The translations under genes and the position numbers were made by a program. From contig MEHQ01001205.1 in assembly GCA_008828725.1 (NCBI GenBank), positions 120,103 to 184,102 on the forward strand: a stretch of DNA of 64,000 bases, in the 5' to 3' direction. The notes under the pieces were generated by a model. The model did not search any database. It had not been told where the DNA came from and saw nothing but the letters and a program-made list of their open reading frames with translations. Positions 53,885 through 63,847 of this stretch are shown here, piece after piece. How positions within the stretch are numbered: the stretch's first letter is position 1; each line of letters begins with the position of its first letter. The DNA comes from Saccharina japonica (Eukaryota > Sar > Phaeophyceae > Laminariales > Laminariaceae).

Positions 53885-54600
53885 GATTGTCCGAGTATAC
53901 TCGATACTCCGAGTATACTCGGAGTATCGAGTATTTTTCGTACTCCGAGTACTGAGAGTATTAGAGTACTGGTGACCTAAATACTCGGAGTACTTGGAGT
54001 ATGAGCAGTACTGAAGGCCCAAATACTCCGAGTACTGGGAGGATGAGCAGTATTTATACTCGAGTACAAGCAGTATTCGGAGTAAAAACGTCTAAATTAC
54101 TCGGAGTACTCCGAGTATCGAGAGTATTGGACCCCGAAATACTGCGAGTACACAAAGTACCTGAAGTATTTTTTTCTCGAAAATACTCTAATTATACTCC
54201 GAGGTAATGGGAGCATCTGTGGATTTTTAAATGCTATAAACGCCAGTCACATGCTCCCAGAACCTGGGAGGAATGACGGCCGAGTCTTTAAAATGATGCA
54301 AAGATGCTCCTAACGTACTTCACACTCCGAGTATACTCCGAGTATCGAGTACATTTCGTACTCCGAGTACTTAAGAGTATAAGAGTATTAGCGGCCTGAA
54401 TACTCGGAGTACTTGGAGTATGAGCAGTACTGAAACCCCAAATACTCGGAGTACAAGGAGTACCCGCAGTATCGGACCCCGAAATACTCCGAGTAAAGCA
54501 GTATCGAGAGTGTTCATACCCGAAATACTCCGAGTACGAGCAGTATCCGGAGTATCGAACCCCGAAATACTCCGAGTACTCGGACAACCTGCGAATACTG
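53885..54600. repeat. Array of palindromic TACTCCGAGTA units
   Basis: About 40 copies of ACTCCGAGTA or its complement TACTCGGAGT, many within a 27-30 bp unit GACCCCGAAATACTCCGAGTA. A unique block (GGGAGCATCTGTGG ... TGCAAAGATGCTCC, 54205-54310) divides it in two. Every unit can form a short hairpin. Confidence 0.85.
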
Positions 54601-54884
54601 GTATGATACATATTATACGAACACACAAAGCAAGCGCTACGTAGCCCGTACCACAGGAGAACAAGCAGGGGGGTTGACATTTCGTCGGGGTGAGGGATTA
54701 ACGACCGCGATATACGCCTACAGTAGAAGAAGCATGAATACGTGTGGCAATCCGAGCTTAGCACGCTGGTCTGGCTCCACCCACACCGCGTTCGGGAGGG
54801 CGCCTCAGCCAGCCAAACAATACTCTATGTCCGTGACATCAGCCCCACATCTGTCACACTTGGCATGCCACTTATTACTATGTA

Positions 54885-55022
54885 CTTCGTGGACCGTCAT
54901 GGTGGAATCGGTGGTAGTACGTCATGTAGATTACGCTGAAGGTGCTACCGCTCGAGTCGACATGGTTGTTCTGCAGCGAGAACCATGCCGACAAGAGCGG
55001 TGGCGTCTTCAGCGTAATCTCC
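54885..55022 (-). pseudogene. Fragment related to the 21957-22415 exon, forming a palindrome
   Basis: The minus frame reads NHVDSSGSTFSVIYMTYYHR then FHHDGPRS, matching DGASGNYYSAISMTYYHRF and RHDGT of the 21957 exon. Part of it (54933-54975) is followed by its own reverse complement (54982-55021: AACCATGCCGAC ... CTTCAGCGTAATCTCC). It is either a broken paralogue or a captured fragment. Confidence 0.6.
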
Positions 55023-55124
55023 ATGGCGTGTTTTCACCGTTTCAACCGCGACGGTACGAAGGACACAACAAGTGACACCTGAGTGACACGCAAGCGCAGT
55101 GATGTGAACCGACAACCAAAAGTC

Positions 55125-55375
55125 GTTTTTTTCGTTGTTTTTTTTTTCGGTTTTTCCCGACCGAAAACCGACAATTTATGTTTTTCGGTTTATTTGCAAA
55201 AAAACGACCGAAACCGACCGACATTTTCGTTTTTTTTCTCGGTTTTCTCGGGATTTTCTCGTTTTTTCGGGTTCGGTTTGCTTAAAAAAAAAACTGACCG
55301 AAACCGACCGACTTTCCTGTGAAAAACCGAAAAACCGAAACCGAGCCATTTTTCGTTTTCGATTCACAACACTGC
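55125..55375. repeat. Low-complexity CGGTTTTT/ACCGAAA tract
   Basis: Irregular ACCGAAACCGACCGAC and CGGTTTTTT units, imperfect on both strands. No gene. Confidence 0.7.
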
Positions 55376-55399
55376 GCAAGCGTCACGAACGCGGGGCGG

Positions 55400-56130
55400 A
55401 CGTCACGGATATTAAGTGGCCGGCTGCTATATACCCTCTCACGAATGAATGTGATGTTATAGTGGAACCAGACGAGAGCGTGAAAAGCGCTGACTGCCAC
55501 ACACACGTATTATTTTTCCTGCCTCGTACAGCAGTATGGTGCTCTTTAGGCCAAACGACACGCTCTTGAGCAATCGGATTGGAACTTGCTACGTACTTGG
55601 GTTGGAAAAAGAAAAAAACTGTGAGAGAGACTGTCTATTTACAAGTACTTTCATGGGAAAGTTTTGAGCCGTGATTTCTGTAGTTTTCAGCGATCTCCGA
55701 AGTCAAAAAAACATTATCATCGTATTATGGGCCAGGAAATCACCGTTATGTTTGCTCTCAGTTCCTGGAGAGGGCAAAAATCTGCAAAAGCCTCCAGGAA
55801 CTGAGATATATTTGAATCTCGGGGGTGCACATCCCTGCTCTGCGCTGTCCACCTCCCAGCGACACCAGCACCACCACACCTACTTGTACTGCTGTAGTGT
55901 TCGTCGGGCTTGCTATTTTGGCGTTGTTTATCTAAATCAGCTTCGGGTATTATGGTAGAAAGCTCCTGTACTATGACCAAGTGAGGCGCCTCAGAACCAT
56001 TACGTAGGGGCTACCCCTATTTGTGAGCGGCGGTGTTCAAGCACATTTAGGGTATATATAGTTTGTTTTTTCGGGGCTGCCTGTTGCAACTTAGGGGGTA
56101 TGATAAAACGAGAATCGCACAGACTGCGGG
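55400..56130. other. Gene-free stretch
   Basis: Contains an inverted pair (CAGTTCCTGGAGAGGGC at 55760 and GCCTCCAGGAACTG at 55790). No exon with splice support. Confidence 0.4.
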
Positions 56131-56135
56131 GGAGA

Positions 56136-56212
56136 GGGGGGGATGTACGCATGTCGTGCATGGCCGTAGTCGCATGACCATAGACCCTCGCATCCCTGCA
56201 ATGCCGGGAGGG
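56136..56212 (-). mobile_element. SINE-B 3' fragment between G-runs
   Basis: G-rich 56131-56142, GTACGCATGTCGTGCATGG, CGTAGTCGCATGACCATAG and AATGCCGGG, then GGGGGG. Confidence 0.75.
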
Positions 56213-56224
56213 GGGTGTGAATGC

Positions 56225-56520
56225 CGTCTGGCTTTACTTTTTTTGCGTTAACTTATTATATGAATGCATGTTTTGTAGTATTCGAAGGCATCAAGTTGAC
56301 CGAGCGCGTGGCATGATGCACGCGAATTTTTAATTTTTGTAGTATTTGGAGGCCTTACGTTGGTGGGGCGTGGGGCATAATGCACGTGAATGTGTGTTTG
56401 GTAGTATCTGGAGGCCTTACGTTGATGGGGCGTTGAGAGGTAAAATGCACGTGAATGTACGTCTTACAGTATTTGGAGGCCTCTCAAGTTGATGGAGTGT
56501 GAGGCATGATGCATCGCGCG
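56225..56520. repeat. About 80-bp tandem repeat, inverted relative of the 20.5-kb satellite
   Basis: Four units with GTAGTATTTGGAGGCCTTACG, TTGATGGGGCGTGGGGC and ATGATGCACGTGAATGTA; the reverse complement matches the 20450-21400 unit. Confidence 0.8.
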
Positions 56521-56775
56521 CGCTCCATATTTGCTCCGAGTGGAGCCCTCCAGATACCTTTATCGTCCGGGTGGAGCTTAACGATATCAGTCGAAAAGTG
56601 TGTTGCGCCCTTGCCCGTACGACTCGGGACACCAACCATTGTATAAATCATCTCCGAAATCACGGAGTGGCGGTCTTGGCTGTACAATCGTGTTTTTTTA
56701 CGGGCAATTTTTCGCTCTGAAGCCCCTAGAGGGCTAAAGGCCTGAATGGGGCTCTTTTGAGAGAGACATGAGTAC

Positions 56776-56985
56776 CCCCCCCCCCAACGATGCAGCTCGC
56801 CCTTCATGAGACTCGCCGAACACATCAAGGCGCTTCGCGCTTGGTGCTATAGCCATGTCTGCCTGGTCGGTGAAAACCCGACGTGCTCCGCCCCGGCATT
56901 GTAGGGATGCGAGGGTCTATGGTCATACGACCACAGCCATGCATGACATGCGGCTCATGATTACCCCCTCCCCCCCCCCCCCCCC
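56776..56985 (+). mobile_element. SINE-B, 5'-truncated at a C-run and ending in a C-run
   Basis: C-run (56775-56785) directly precedes GATGCAGCTCGCCCTTCATG. The element continues GGCGCTTCGCGCTTGGTGC, GTCTGCCTGGTCGGTG, CTCCGCCCCGGCATTGTAGG and CATGACATGCGGCTCATG, and ends in a C-run of 18 (56972-56989), then (CAA)n. Confidence 0.85.
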
Positions 56986-56989
56986 CCCC

Positions 56990-57024
56990 AACAACAACAG
57001 CAACAGCGAAAATAACAACAGCAA

Positions 57025-57080
<56 letters not shown>

Positions 57081-57085
57081 GCAGC
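56990..57085. repeat. (CAA)n microsatellite
   Basis: CAA/CAG triplets following the SINE-B C-run. Poly-Asn and poly-Leu frames are artefacts. Confidence 0.9.
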
Positions 57086-57362
57086 AGCAACAAGGAGAGC
57101 ACAACACACAACAACGCCCTTTTAATTTTAGCACGGTCTTGGTGGTTTAAACACAGTTCCATACTGTATACTCAGTTACACCGCTAAGCCTTCCTATCGT
57201 CACTTGCCCCTCGAAACACCGGCACCCCTTTCTACCTTCTTCTACCCTCGATTACCGGTAACGCCACAGAGTAACATACCACAATACCACTACACGTGCC
57301 GAAAATGTAAGTACTTTTTCTGCAGTTATGCTTAATCCAAACTGTCCTTAAGACTCAATGTA

Positions 57363-57602
57363 CTTAGGGCCCTTCTTATCGGACCCGTGAATTTCCAAAA
57401 AATCCAAAAACAAATCGCGCAATCTTCTGTATTTCCGTTTTTTTAATTTTTTTTTTCAAATACTGAAATGCGAAGCCTTCCAAACAGTTTTCCCTTTGAA
57501 GAATTTCAAAACTTTGGAAATGTTTCCTGTTTTTCCTTTTTTTCTTGGAAAAAAGTATTGAAAATTTTGGGGGAAAAGTTGCTCGATACGAATGGCCCTT
57601 AG
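57363..57602. mobile_element. 240-bp MITE, CTTAGGG ends
   Basis: CTTAGGGCCCTTCTTATCG at the left and CGATACGAATGGCCCTTAG at the right, flanked by TA. A second family member is at 59875-60131. Confidence 0.75.
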
Positions 57603-57632
57603 TACTGCCAGTACTTCACCACGAGTATAGAT

Positions 57633-57790
57633 AGACACATGCTACGGTAGAGGTGCACCAACCATTGTTTTTCTGAGACCCCTCCTCGCTTGAGAAGTTA
57701 TATACTAATAGTAAGTAATATATACTAATAGTAAGCCACCAGCCTTTGGAGGAAAATAATAGTGCTACCCGATGATCAATCCCATGCCTT
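57633..57790 (+). mobile_element. MITE-B left half
   Basis: GACACATGCTACGGTAGAGG, TGCACCAACCATTG, two TATACTAATAGTAAG blocks and GGAGGAAAATAATAGTGCTA. Confidence 0.7.
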
Positions 57791-57799
57791 ACCTTCCAT

Positions 57800-58260
57800 C
57801 CGATCTGGCCTCTCTTAACTGTACTATCTTCAAGTGCCCTTTCCAGTGCTGCTACCACCCAGGGTGATAAGACAACACTCTCGCCGTCGTGGAGAAAATC
57901 AGCTGAAAACTAGCACATTCATCCGAGGGGGTGGTGCCACCTTTTACCATTCGTATACTATTAATAATAGCATACTATTACTATCACCGGGGGGTGGTAC
58001 GGTCGAGGTACGTACGTATAATAGCACCTATTTATTCTTCTCTGGTCTCTGTCTCTCCCCCCCCCCAAAAAAACGATTTTTGAGAAGAAAAAAAAAAGAA
58101 CGGACGCTCAACCTCTCGCCTTATCGTAGGTATTGTTCGAAAACCGAAAAACTCCTGTCATCCGAAATAGGATTCACGACGTTGGGTACATGGTTGGTCA
58201 GTCCAGGATCCCCGCCGGTCAGTGCAGGAACCCCCGTCGATCAGTACCTCTTCCCGGAAA
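57800..58260. other. Gene-free stretch downstream of the EEP gene
   Basis: Poly-C/A transition at 58058-58074. A CGGTCAGT-GCAGG and CGATCAGT pair lies at 58195-58240. No exon supported. Confidence 0.4.
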
Positions 58261-58261
58261 C

Positions 58262-58370
58262 TATTTCTATTAAATGGAGGTGTACCACGATGGGCGGACA
58301 TATAGGGACCGATTGGTACTAACACTAATATGTCTAAGCGGCTCTTATATTTGCGCCGAGAGCAGTAATC
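58262..58370. mobile_element. MITE-F copy
   Basis: GGGCGGACATATAGGGACCG at the left and GGCTCTTATATTTGCGCCG at the right, just downstream of the EEP stop. Confidence 0.6.
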
Positions 58371-58380
58371 AGGAAGGGGA

Positions 58381-60586
58381 CTACGGACAAGATACTTCAA
58401 AATCGGTGACGGAAGGGTAACCGTCGGCATACCGTTCCTGCGAAAATTCTCGATGCACCGCGTAAGCCGTGAAGTACGCCCCCGGCCCCAACGAAAAAAA
58501 CACAAAGTCCAGAGGGGCGTCATCGTTACTACCACCACCATCATCACCATCATCAACAACATCATCATCACCACCACCATGAACACGAACATCATCATCA
58601 CCATCACCACCATCATCACCATCACCATCAGCACCAACACCATCAACATCAAAACCACCAACACCAATATCACCAACATCATCATCATCATCATCATCAC
58701 CACCATCACCACCAACACCAACACCAACACCGCCACCACCACCGTCACCATCGCCGACATACTCTTCCAACGCACTAGAAACCCCTGCCCTCCCATCTCG
58801 TTCTCCTACCCCGCCCCTCCGCCCTCCCCCTTCCCCGAACCCTGCTCCCCCTTCTCCCCCATGAAGAACGCGTGCCCGCACAAAACCACTATTACTACTG
58901 CTACTGCTGCTACTGCTACTGCTACTGCTACTGCTGCTGCTGCTGCTGGTGCCATCGGGAAACGCGAGTGAAGCCGAGGACGCTTCTTCCAGTCCCCCGT
59001 CTTCAACAAGACGATGATAACCACCCGAGGTTGAATTGAAGTTAAAGTCTCCTGCGACGATCAAAACCCGTCGCCGATGGCCGCCCTCGAGAAGTGTCGA
59101 AGCGGCATGGTCGTCTTCTAACAGGTCTTCTAGAAGAGATAGTAGCCCGGTAACCTTGTATTGTGGATACGATGATGTGAGGGTGGGATGGCATGGGGTT
59201 GATTAGGGTGGGTTGGGTTGGGTTGGGTTGGGTTGGGTTGGGTTGGGTTGGGTTGGGTTGGGTTGGGTTGGGTTGGGTTGGGTTGGGTTAGGCAGGGCTG
59301 GGTTGGGTCGGGGTGGTGGATGAGGGTGGGGTGGGGTCGGGGCGGTACTTTCGGTAACTTTTTGAAGGGGTCGTGTCGTGTGACCGAAAAAATCAAAGCC
59401 TTCCATAAGACACAAACTCCACCCGTCCCCAAGACGTGCCTGTCCGCATGGCCGCCTTCTAACTATTATAATTACCTTGGGCTGGGTATCCCTACCGCTC
59501 AGTAGATAACACGTTCAGGTAACACGTTCAGGTAACACGTTCAGGTAACACGTTCAGGTAACACGTTCAGGTAACACGTTCAGGTAACACGTTCAGGTAA
59601 CACGTTCACGGAACACCTTCAGGTAACACCTCCAGGTAACACGTCCAGGTAACACGTTCAGGTAACACCTTCAGTCAACACCTTCAAGTAACACCTTCAG
59701 GTAACACCTTCAGGTAACACCTTCAGGTAACACCTTCAGGGAACACCTTCAGGTGACAGCGAGCAACGCCACGGTAGGGGTGGCGGCTTATTTTCTGAGC
59801 TCCTCACATGAGCAGTTCAATATCTCACCAGAAACACGACTTTTGGCGCGACCCCACCATAGCATTTATTTGCGCTTAGGGTCGCCGTTCTTATCGAGCA
59901 ACTTTTGTCCAAAATTTCCTATATTTGTTCCAAAAAAAAACAGGAAAAACAGAAAAAACAGGATTTATTTGAAAAGTTTGGAATTTCAACAGAGGGAAAA
60001 ATATCTGGAAGGCTTTCGCATTCCAATATTTGGAAATTCGTTTTGAAAAAAATATGGAAATTCTAAAAATTGCGCGAAAACAAATATTGGAAATTTTGGG
60101 AAAAAAATTGGTCGATAAGAACGACCCTTAGTAGCCCCAAAACAAACTACCAAGGTATATATACTACAGCAGTAGTGGTCCCTATATAGTGCCATGGTCC
60201 CTATATAGTGCCGGCTGCCCGCTATAATGCCCGTAAAATCGCTTGGCACAGACGGGATTGACCACTGTGGAAGTGTGCGGAGGGAGTAGTGCCGGTTGCT
60301 GCTATAGTGCCGCAATTGTTGGCTGGCGCGTACCGGCACTATACAGGGCACACCGGCACTACAGAGGGACCAAAGATACCAATCTGTCCGACACTAAAGA
60401 GGGACCATCACTTCAAAGCTGAAGCATCATACTCACGTTGAGGAGATCAACAGGTCACAAAACAAATGCCTCAGAAATAATAAAAAAAATGGGATCTCCT
60501 GCCGTAGAAACGACGAGCCCAAAAACACCCCAAAACCACCCAATACTATGCCACCACCATCCCAAAACACCAACACAACCACCACC

Positions 60587-60633
<47 letters not shown>

Positions 60634-60793
60634 CCGGCATACGAGTACCTGATCGTGGTTGTCCTCCGTGTCTTGATTTCCAAGATGCACGTTGACGACA
60701 GTAGCAACGCCCCTCCCCTCTCCGAGCGACACCGTAGCATGAGCTTCGCACGCGTTCTCCCCCGATCCCCGGGGCAGCCTTCGCCATCCCCAC
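58381..60793 (-). CDS. Endonuclease/exonuclease/phosphatase (EEP) superfamily protein, 3' part
   Basis: Two phase-0 exons: 60793-60649 (acceptor CTCTCAAG, donor GTACTC) and 59154-58381 (acceptor ATACAAG). Exon 1 ends GVATVVNVHLGNQDTEDNHDQ-like, the NxHL strand of the EEP fold. Exon 2 (257 residues) has LLSLLEDLLEDD, then VLIVAGDFNFNS with GDFN at residues 35-38, YHRLVEDGGLEEA, a poly-Ser run, a long Gly/Asp/Val-rich insert (about 75-210) encoded by CAC/CAT/ATC triplets, and LDFVFFS (215-221). The C-terminal YADGYPSVTDFEV corresponds to the family's SDHxPV motif. Metal-dependent phosphodiester hydrolysis is the family reaction; the substrate (RNA, DNA, lipid or phosphoinositide) cannot be told. 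The catalytic His of SDH is Gly here, so activity is doubtful. N-terminal exons with the Asn/Glu motif were not found. Confidence 0.8.
59205..59325. repeat. (TTGGG)n telomere-like pentamer array in the EEP intron
   Basis: About 16 uninterrupted TTGGG units (59210-59288), with degenerate TAGGC and TCGGGG on the right. Internal in the chromosome, since genes and repeats lie on both sides. Confidence 0.9.
59505..59750. repeat. 13-bp minisatellite AACACGTTCAGGT
   Basis: About 18 units of GTAACACGTTCAG shifting to GTAACACCTTCAG in the right half. In the EEP intron. Confidence 0.95.
59875..60131. mobile_element. 257-bp MITE, CTTAGGGTCG ends
   Basis: CTTAGGGTCGCCGTTCTTAT and CGATAAGAACGACCCTTAG are inverted with small differences; inner arms pair over AATTTCC/GGAAATT blocks. 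Inside the EEP intron. Confidence 0.8.
60175..60410. mobile_element. MITE-E copy
   Basis: AGTGGTCCCTATATAGTGCC, GGCTGCCCGCTATAATGCC, GTACCGGCACTATACAGGG and GACACTAAAGAGGGACCA. Left and right ends mirror (GGTCCCT/AGGGACC). Confidence 0.8.
60583..60635. repeat. (ACC)n(AAC)n microsatellite at an intron 5' end
   Basis: CCACCA then CAACAA triplets, within 15 bases of the EEP donor at 60648. Confidence 0.9.
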
Positions 60794-60949
60794 CTTGAGA
60801 GGGGGTAACAAACACGCCTTTTAGGGGTGGTGGCTTGTTTTTGTTCGCGCCACCGGATGAACCGCAGCGTTGAAATCTCAAGCTTCGTTTGGTGTATGTA
60901 TATTCTCAAGACGAGTGCTACGGAAAAGGCTGTCAGTCGGGGCACGATT

Positions 60950-61400
60950 TAAAGTCGCCAACTAGTTATTAGTCGGACTATTAATAGTAGTTACAGATAG
61001 TCGTTTCTCGGAGGTGCCGACTACCCGACTTATTTTGGGTTTTCCATCCTGTTCGGAAGGATTGTTCAATGCGGGATGTTAGTATACTTCGTATGTATTT
61101 TTAGGGCGTGACGGAAGAGGCTTGATTTTACTCCAAGTCACCAGCCGACCTTGGCCGACTATCAGCCGACTTAGATGGCTTCGCCAGTCGACTTGGCCGG
61201 CTTCAGTCAAATTAGTTGGTAGTTGGCTGGCGGCACCTGCCGACTAGTTAATAGTCATGAAATCTTGCCGATCCTCACAGCTTTCTTGGCCTCAGCCCAA
61301 GCACCGACCCTTGACAAAATGTGGAAGGGAAACCCGACGAATATTCGCATGGTCTATAATACTCAGTCAGACAGTTAGTCCTCTTGGGACTTCAGACTTG
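60950..61400. repeat. AGTCGCCAACTAG repeat and unassigned sequence
   Basis: GTCGCCAACTAGTTATTAGT, CTATTAATAGTAGTTAC and CGACTACCCGACTTAT match 375-535. A CAGCCGACTTAG-type cluster follows (61140-61235). No exon supported. Confidence 0.5.
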
Positions 61401-61409
61401 TGCTATCTT

Positions 61410-61556
61410 AACCCCTTAATAACTGCTCCCACGTATTTGGGGAAAATAATACTTGGAATTAGTGTAGGATCATGTTTTACTTGGAATTAGTGGGGGACAA
61501 TGTTTTACTTGGAATTAGTGTGATATATTTTTTTCAGTTCTGAATGGGTGAAGGTA
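61410..61556. mobile_element. MITE-A copy with triplicated inner block
   Basis: TTAACCCCTTAATAACTG, then ACTTGGAATTAGTG three times, and CAGTTCTGAATGGGTGAAGG. Inserted where MITE-B (61550-61800) follows. Confidence 0.7.
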
Positions 61557-61800
61557 GAGGTGCTCCTTTTTTTTTTTGAGCGTGATCACCTAAGGAGATC
61601 TGTACTAATAGTAAGTAAAAAAACTGATTTTGGAGGAAAATAAAAGTGCTACAAAATATATATCCGATGAACACCCATGGCCTGAGCACAAAACGAAAAT
61701 AACATTCCCAAACACAAGAATGAAAGACCGTCGAGTTTGGGCTAAGGGGCATACTACTAGTCACTCAAAAAAACGTTTCAGTAAAAAACAAAACGCCTAT
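61550..61800 (+). mobile_element. MITE-B copy, worn
   Basis: GAAGGTAGAGGTGCTCC, TACTAATAGTAAGTA, GGAGGAAAATAAAAGTGCTA, CCATGGCCTGAGC, GTTTGGGCTAAGGGGC and AACGTTTCAG. Confidence 0.7.
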
Positions 61801-61809
61801 ATCTCTCCA

Positions 61810-61995
61810 TCTAGGCGGAATCCGACGCAAGTCGACGAGGGAAAAAAGTGCTGAAATCTTCTCGCGATAAAAATGCAAAGGCGCGTACCGTAGTGGGGGA
61901 GGGGGGAGAAGAGCCTACGTAATGACCCCGGATCTGAGTTACGACTAGGAAGGAGAGAAAGAAAGGACGAACATAATAAATGGGATGGAAAAAAA
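61810..61995 (+). mobile_element. SINE-A 3' fragment
   Basis: GGCGGAATCCGACGCAAGTC, GTAGTGGGGGAGGGGGG, ATGACCCCGGATCTGAG and ACATAATAAATGGGATGG with an A-rich tail. Confidence 0.85.
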
Positions 61996-62084
61996 ACAAA
62001 ACAAAAAAAGCGTATACGTACGTACCAGGTATACACCTGATAGGGTTTTCTGAGCTGGCTTTTGTTTTCACCATGACCAAGATC

Positions 62085-62500
62085 ATATGCAGGCTACGAT
62101 AGAGGTGGAGGTATACCGTTTTTTGGCTGAAAGGTTTTCAGGACGATTGGACTCCGTATCCTAAACTGGTCGGACTTTCATTCTTGGTGTTGCAATTTTT
62201 TTCGAGAGTAGACTGTTCATCGGGTATGATGTAGCACTTGGGCCTTCTTCCTCCAAAAATATTTTTTTGGGGTGTGGTACACTACCGGCCCTCCCATAAG
62301 AAAGTGCCCCACAAGAAAATCAGCCTAAAAATTACGGGGGAAATAAGAAAGTCGACCGCTACTATACTGAAGTTAGTGTGGGACACACCCCTTTCTCAAA
62401 TAAGAAAGTCAGCCTAAGCCCGATTTCTGGTTTCTGATGAGCGGGCCGGTACTGAATGGGGCTCAGAAAAAAACACGGTGCACCTCTACTGCAGCTTGCA
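62085..62500 (-). mobile_element. MITE-B copy with inserted sequence
   Basis: GCAGGCTACGATAGAGGTGG at the left, CACGGTGCACCTCTACTGC at the right. The middle includes AATAAGAAAGTC twice (62345 and 62400), not seen in other copies. Confidence 0.65.
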
Positions 62501-62509
62501 TCATCCACG

Positions 62510-62815
62510 CCAACGCCAACTCCAAGGCAGCACCGCCACCACCATCACCACCACCAACGATACCACCACAAAACAACGGCAGCATCGCCAACATAAAGCC
62601 CAGACGGCAACAACAACACCGAGAAAAATACCAACGACAAAACCAGCAAAAACAAGCTCGATAAAAACGAGCTCTCCGACAAAAAGGCAGAACACACAAA
62701 AAAAAACGAGAGCATGTACTCAAAAGTCCCCATCATACCTTGGTACCGAACCGGTACATTTTAAGCAGTAAACCGAGAAAAAAAAAAATGGCACCGGCAG
62801 ACCAGACAAGATTAC
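62510..62815. other. CAC/CAA/ACC-rich stretch
   Basis: Low-complexity triplets (62520-62640), then A-rich sequence and a C-run (62815-62826) that borders the LINE. No exon supported. Confidence 0.5.
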
Positions 62816-62828
62816 CCCCCCCCCCCCA

Positions 62829-63836
62829 TATAAGAGATGTATACTAGATGTACTGATGAATGTGATTGTACCAAAGCTAGAATATGCAGGAGAAGTATGG
62901 GAAGGGAGCGCGAAGCTCGTAAAACAGCTGGAAACAGTACAGATGACAGCAGCTAAAAAAGTACTAGGATGCTCAAGTACGACGAGTAATACAGTATTGA
63001 GAGCAGAACTGGGAATGTACACACTTAAGACAAATAGAGACGTGCGTAAGTTGAAATGGCAATATAAAGTAAAGAACATGCCAAATAAGAGGTTGCCAGC
63101 CATAGCTGATAAAGCTGTATGGGAGAAAGTAACCAAAGGGCGAGCTGGAATAAGGTGGGATAGCGTAGTCGAGAAAGTATGGAAGGATATAGGAAACCAA
63201 AAAGAGACGCTGGCCATAGAGAAATTTAGCGGATACAAGACAGAAGTAAAAGAAAGATTAGAAAGAAGGGAAAGGCTAGCGCTGAGAAAGAAGGTGGAAG
63301 GGGAAGAACACTTAGAGATATACGGGGGGTTGAGAGAAGGAATAGGAATGAAAAGGTATCTGCACGGCCCAATGGACTTCGCGAAAAAGCTGAAACTGCG
63401 ATTTCCTGCCAGAAAGAAGGAGGTATACCAGTAGCCGGGAGGAGGAGGAAGTAGATGCACAGATGTGCCCATGTGGCAAAGCCATAGAGAGTAGAGTTCA
63501 CATAGTGGGAGAATGTGAAAGGTACAAGGAGGAAAGGGATGTGCTTGAGGAGGAGATGAGGAAAATAGACGAGTGTGACATGGAGCAGTTTGGTACACTA
63601 AATAGTAGCGAGAAAACGATCGCTATCTTGGGAGATAGATGGTGGCCACAGGCGGCGAAGCAGGAAGGGGATAAGATTAGCAAAAGGTTTCTTTGTAATA
63701 TATGGAAACAACGTAATGAGCGCCCAAGTGTTGGAGGTGTCTCTATTAGGAGTAGGAACGGTGCTCCGTCTCGAAAGGGATGCGTGGTCAATGGTCAAAT
63801 GACTAAGGCAAGCAACAAATGAGTACGCCCCCCCCC
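62829..63836 (+). mobile_element. Non-LTR retrotransposon (LINE), 5'-truncated 3' end with disrupted ORF
   Basis: The frame entering at 62829 reads YKRCILDVLMNVIVPKLEYA, GEVWEGSAKLVKQLETVQM, KVLGCSSTTSNTVLRAELG and KLKWQYKVKNMPNKRLPA. This is the characteristic C-terminal part of LINE reverse transcriptases after the catalytic domain. The frame stops at 63434, but a neighbouring frame carries on through a Glu-rich linker to CPCGKAIESRVHIVGECERY (63463 on), a CxC-HxxxxC zinc-knuckle-like motif, and LGDRWWPQ to KRFLCNIWKQRNE, ending at 63822. The break near 63420 is a frameshift. The 3' end GAGTACGC plus a C-run replaces the usual A-tail. The 5' truncation abuts another C-run at 62815-62826. 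Catalytic RT and endonuclease domains are absent, so this copy cannot move by itself. Confidence 0.9.
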
Positions 63837-63847
63837 CCCATATAGAT

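Noticed and set aside
59360-59440. Minus-strand GGVCVLWKALIFSV, resembling an EEP strand
   Set aside because: It lies between the NVHL and GDFN exons, whereas this strand precedes NVHL in the family, and the two exons join in phase without it.
62720-63598. 292-residue minus-strand open frame
   Set aside because: Exact antisense of the LINE reverse transcriptase tail; the plus-strand frame has clear family motifs.
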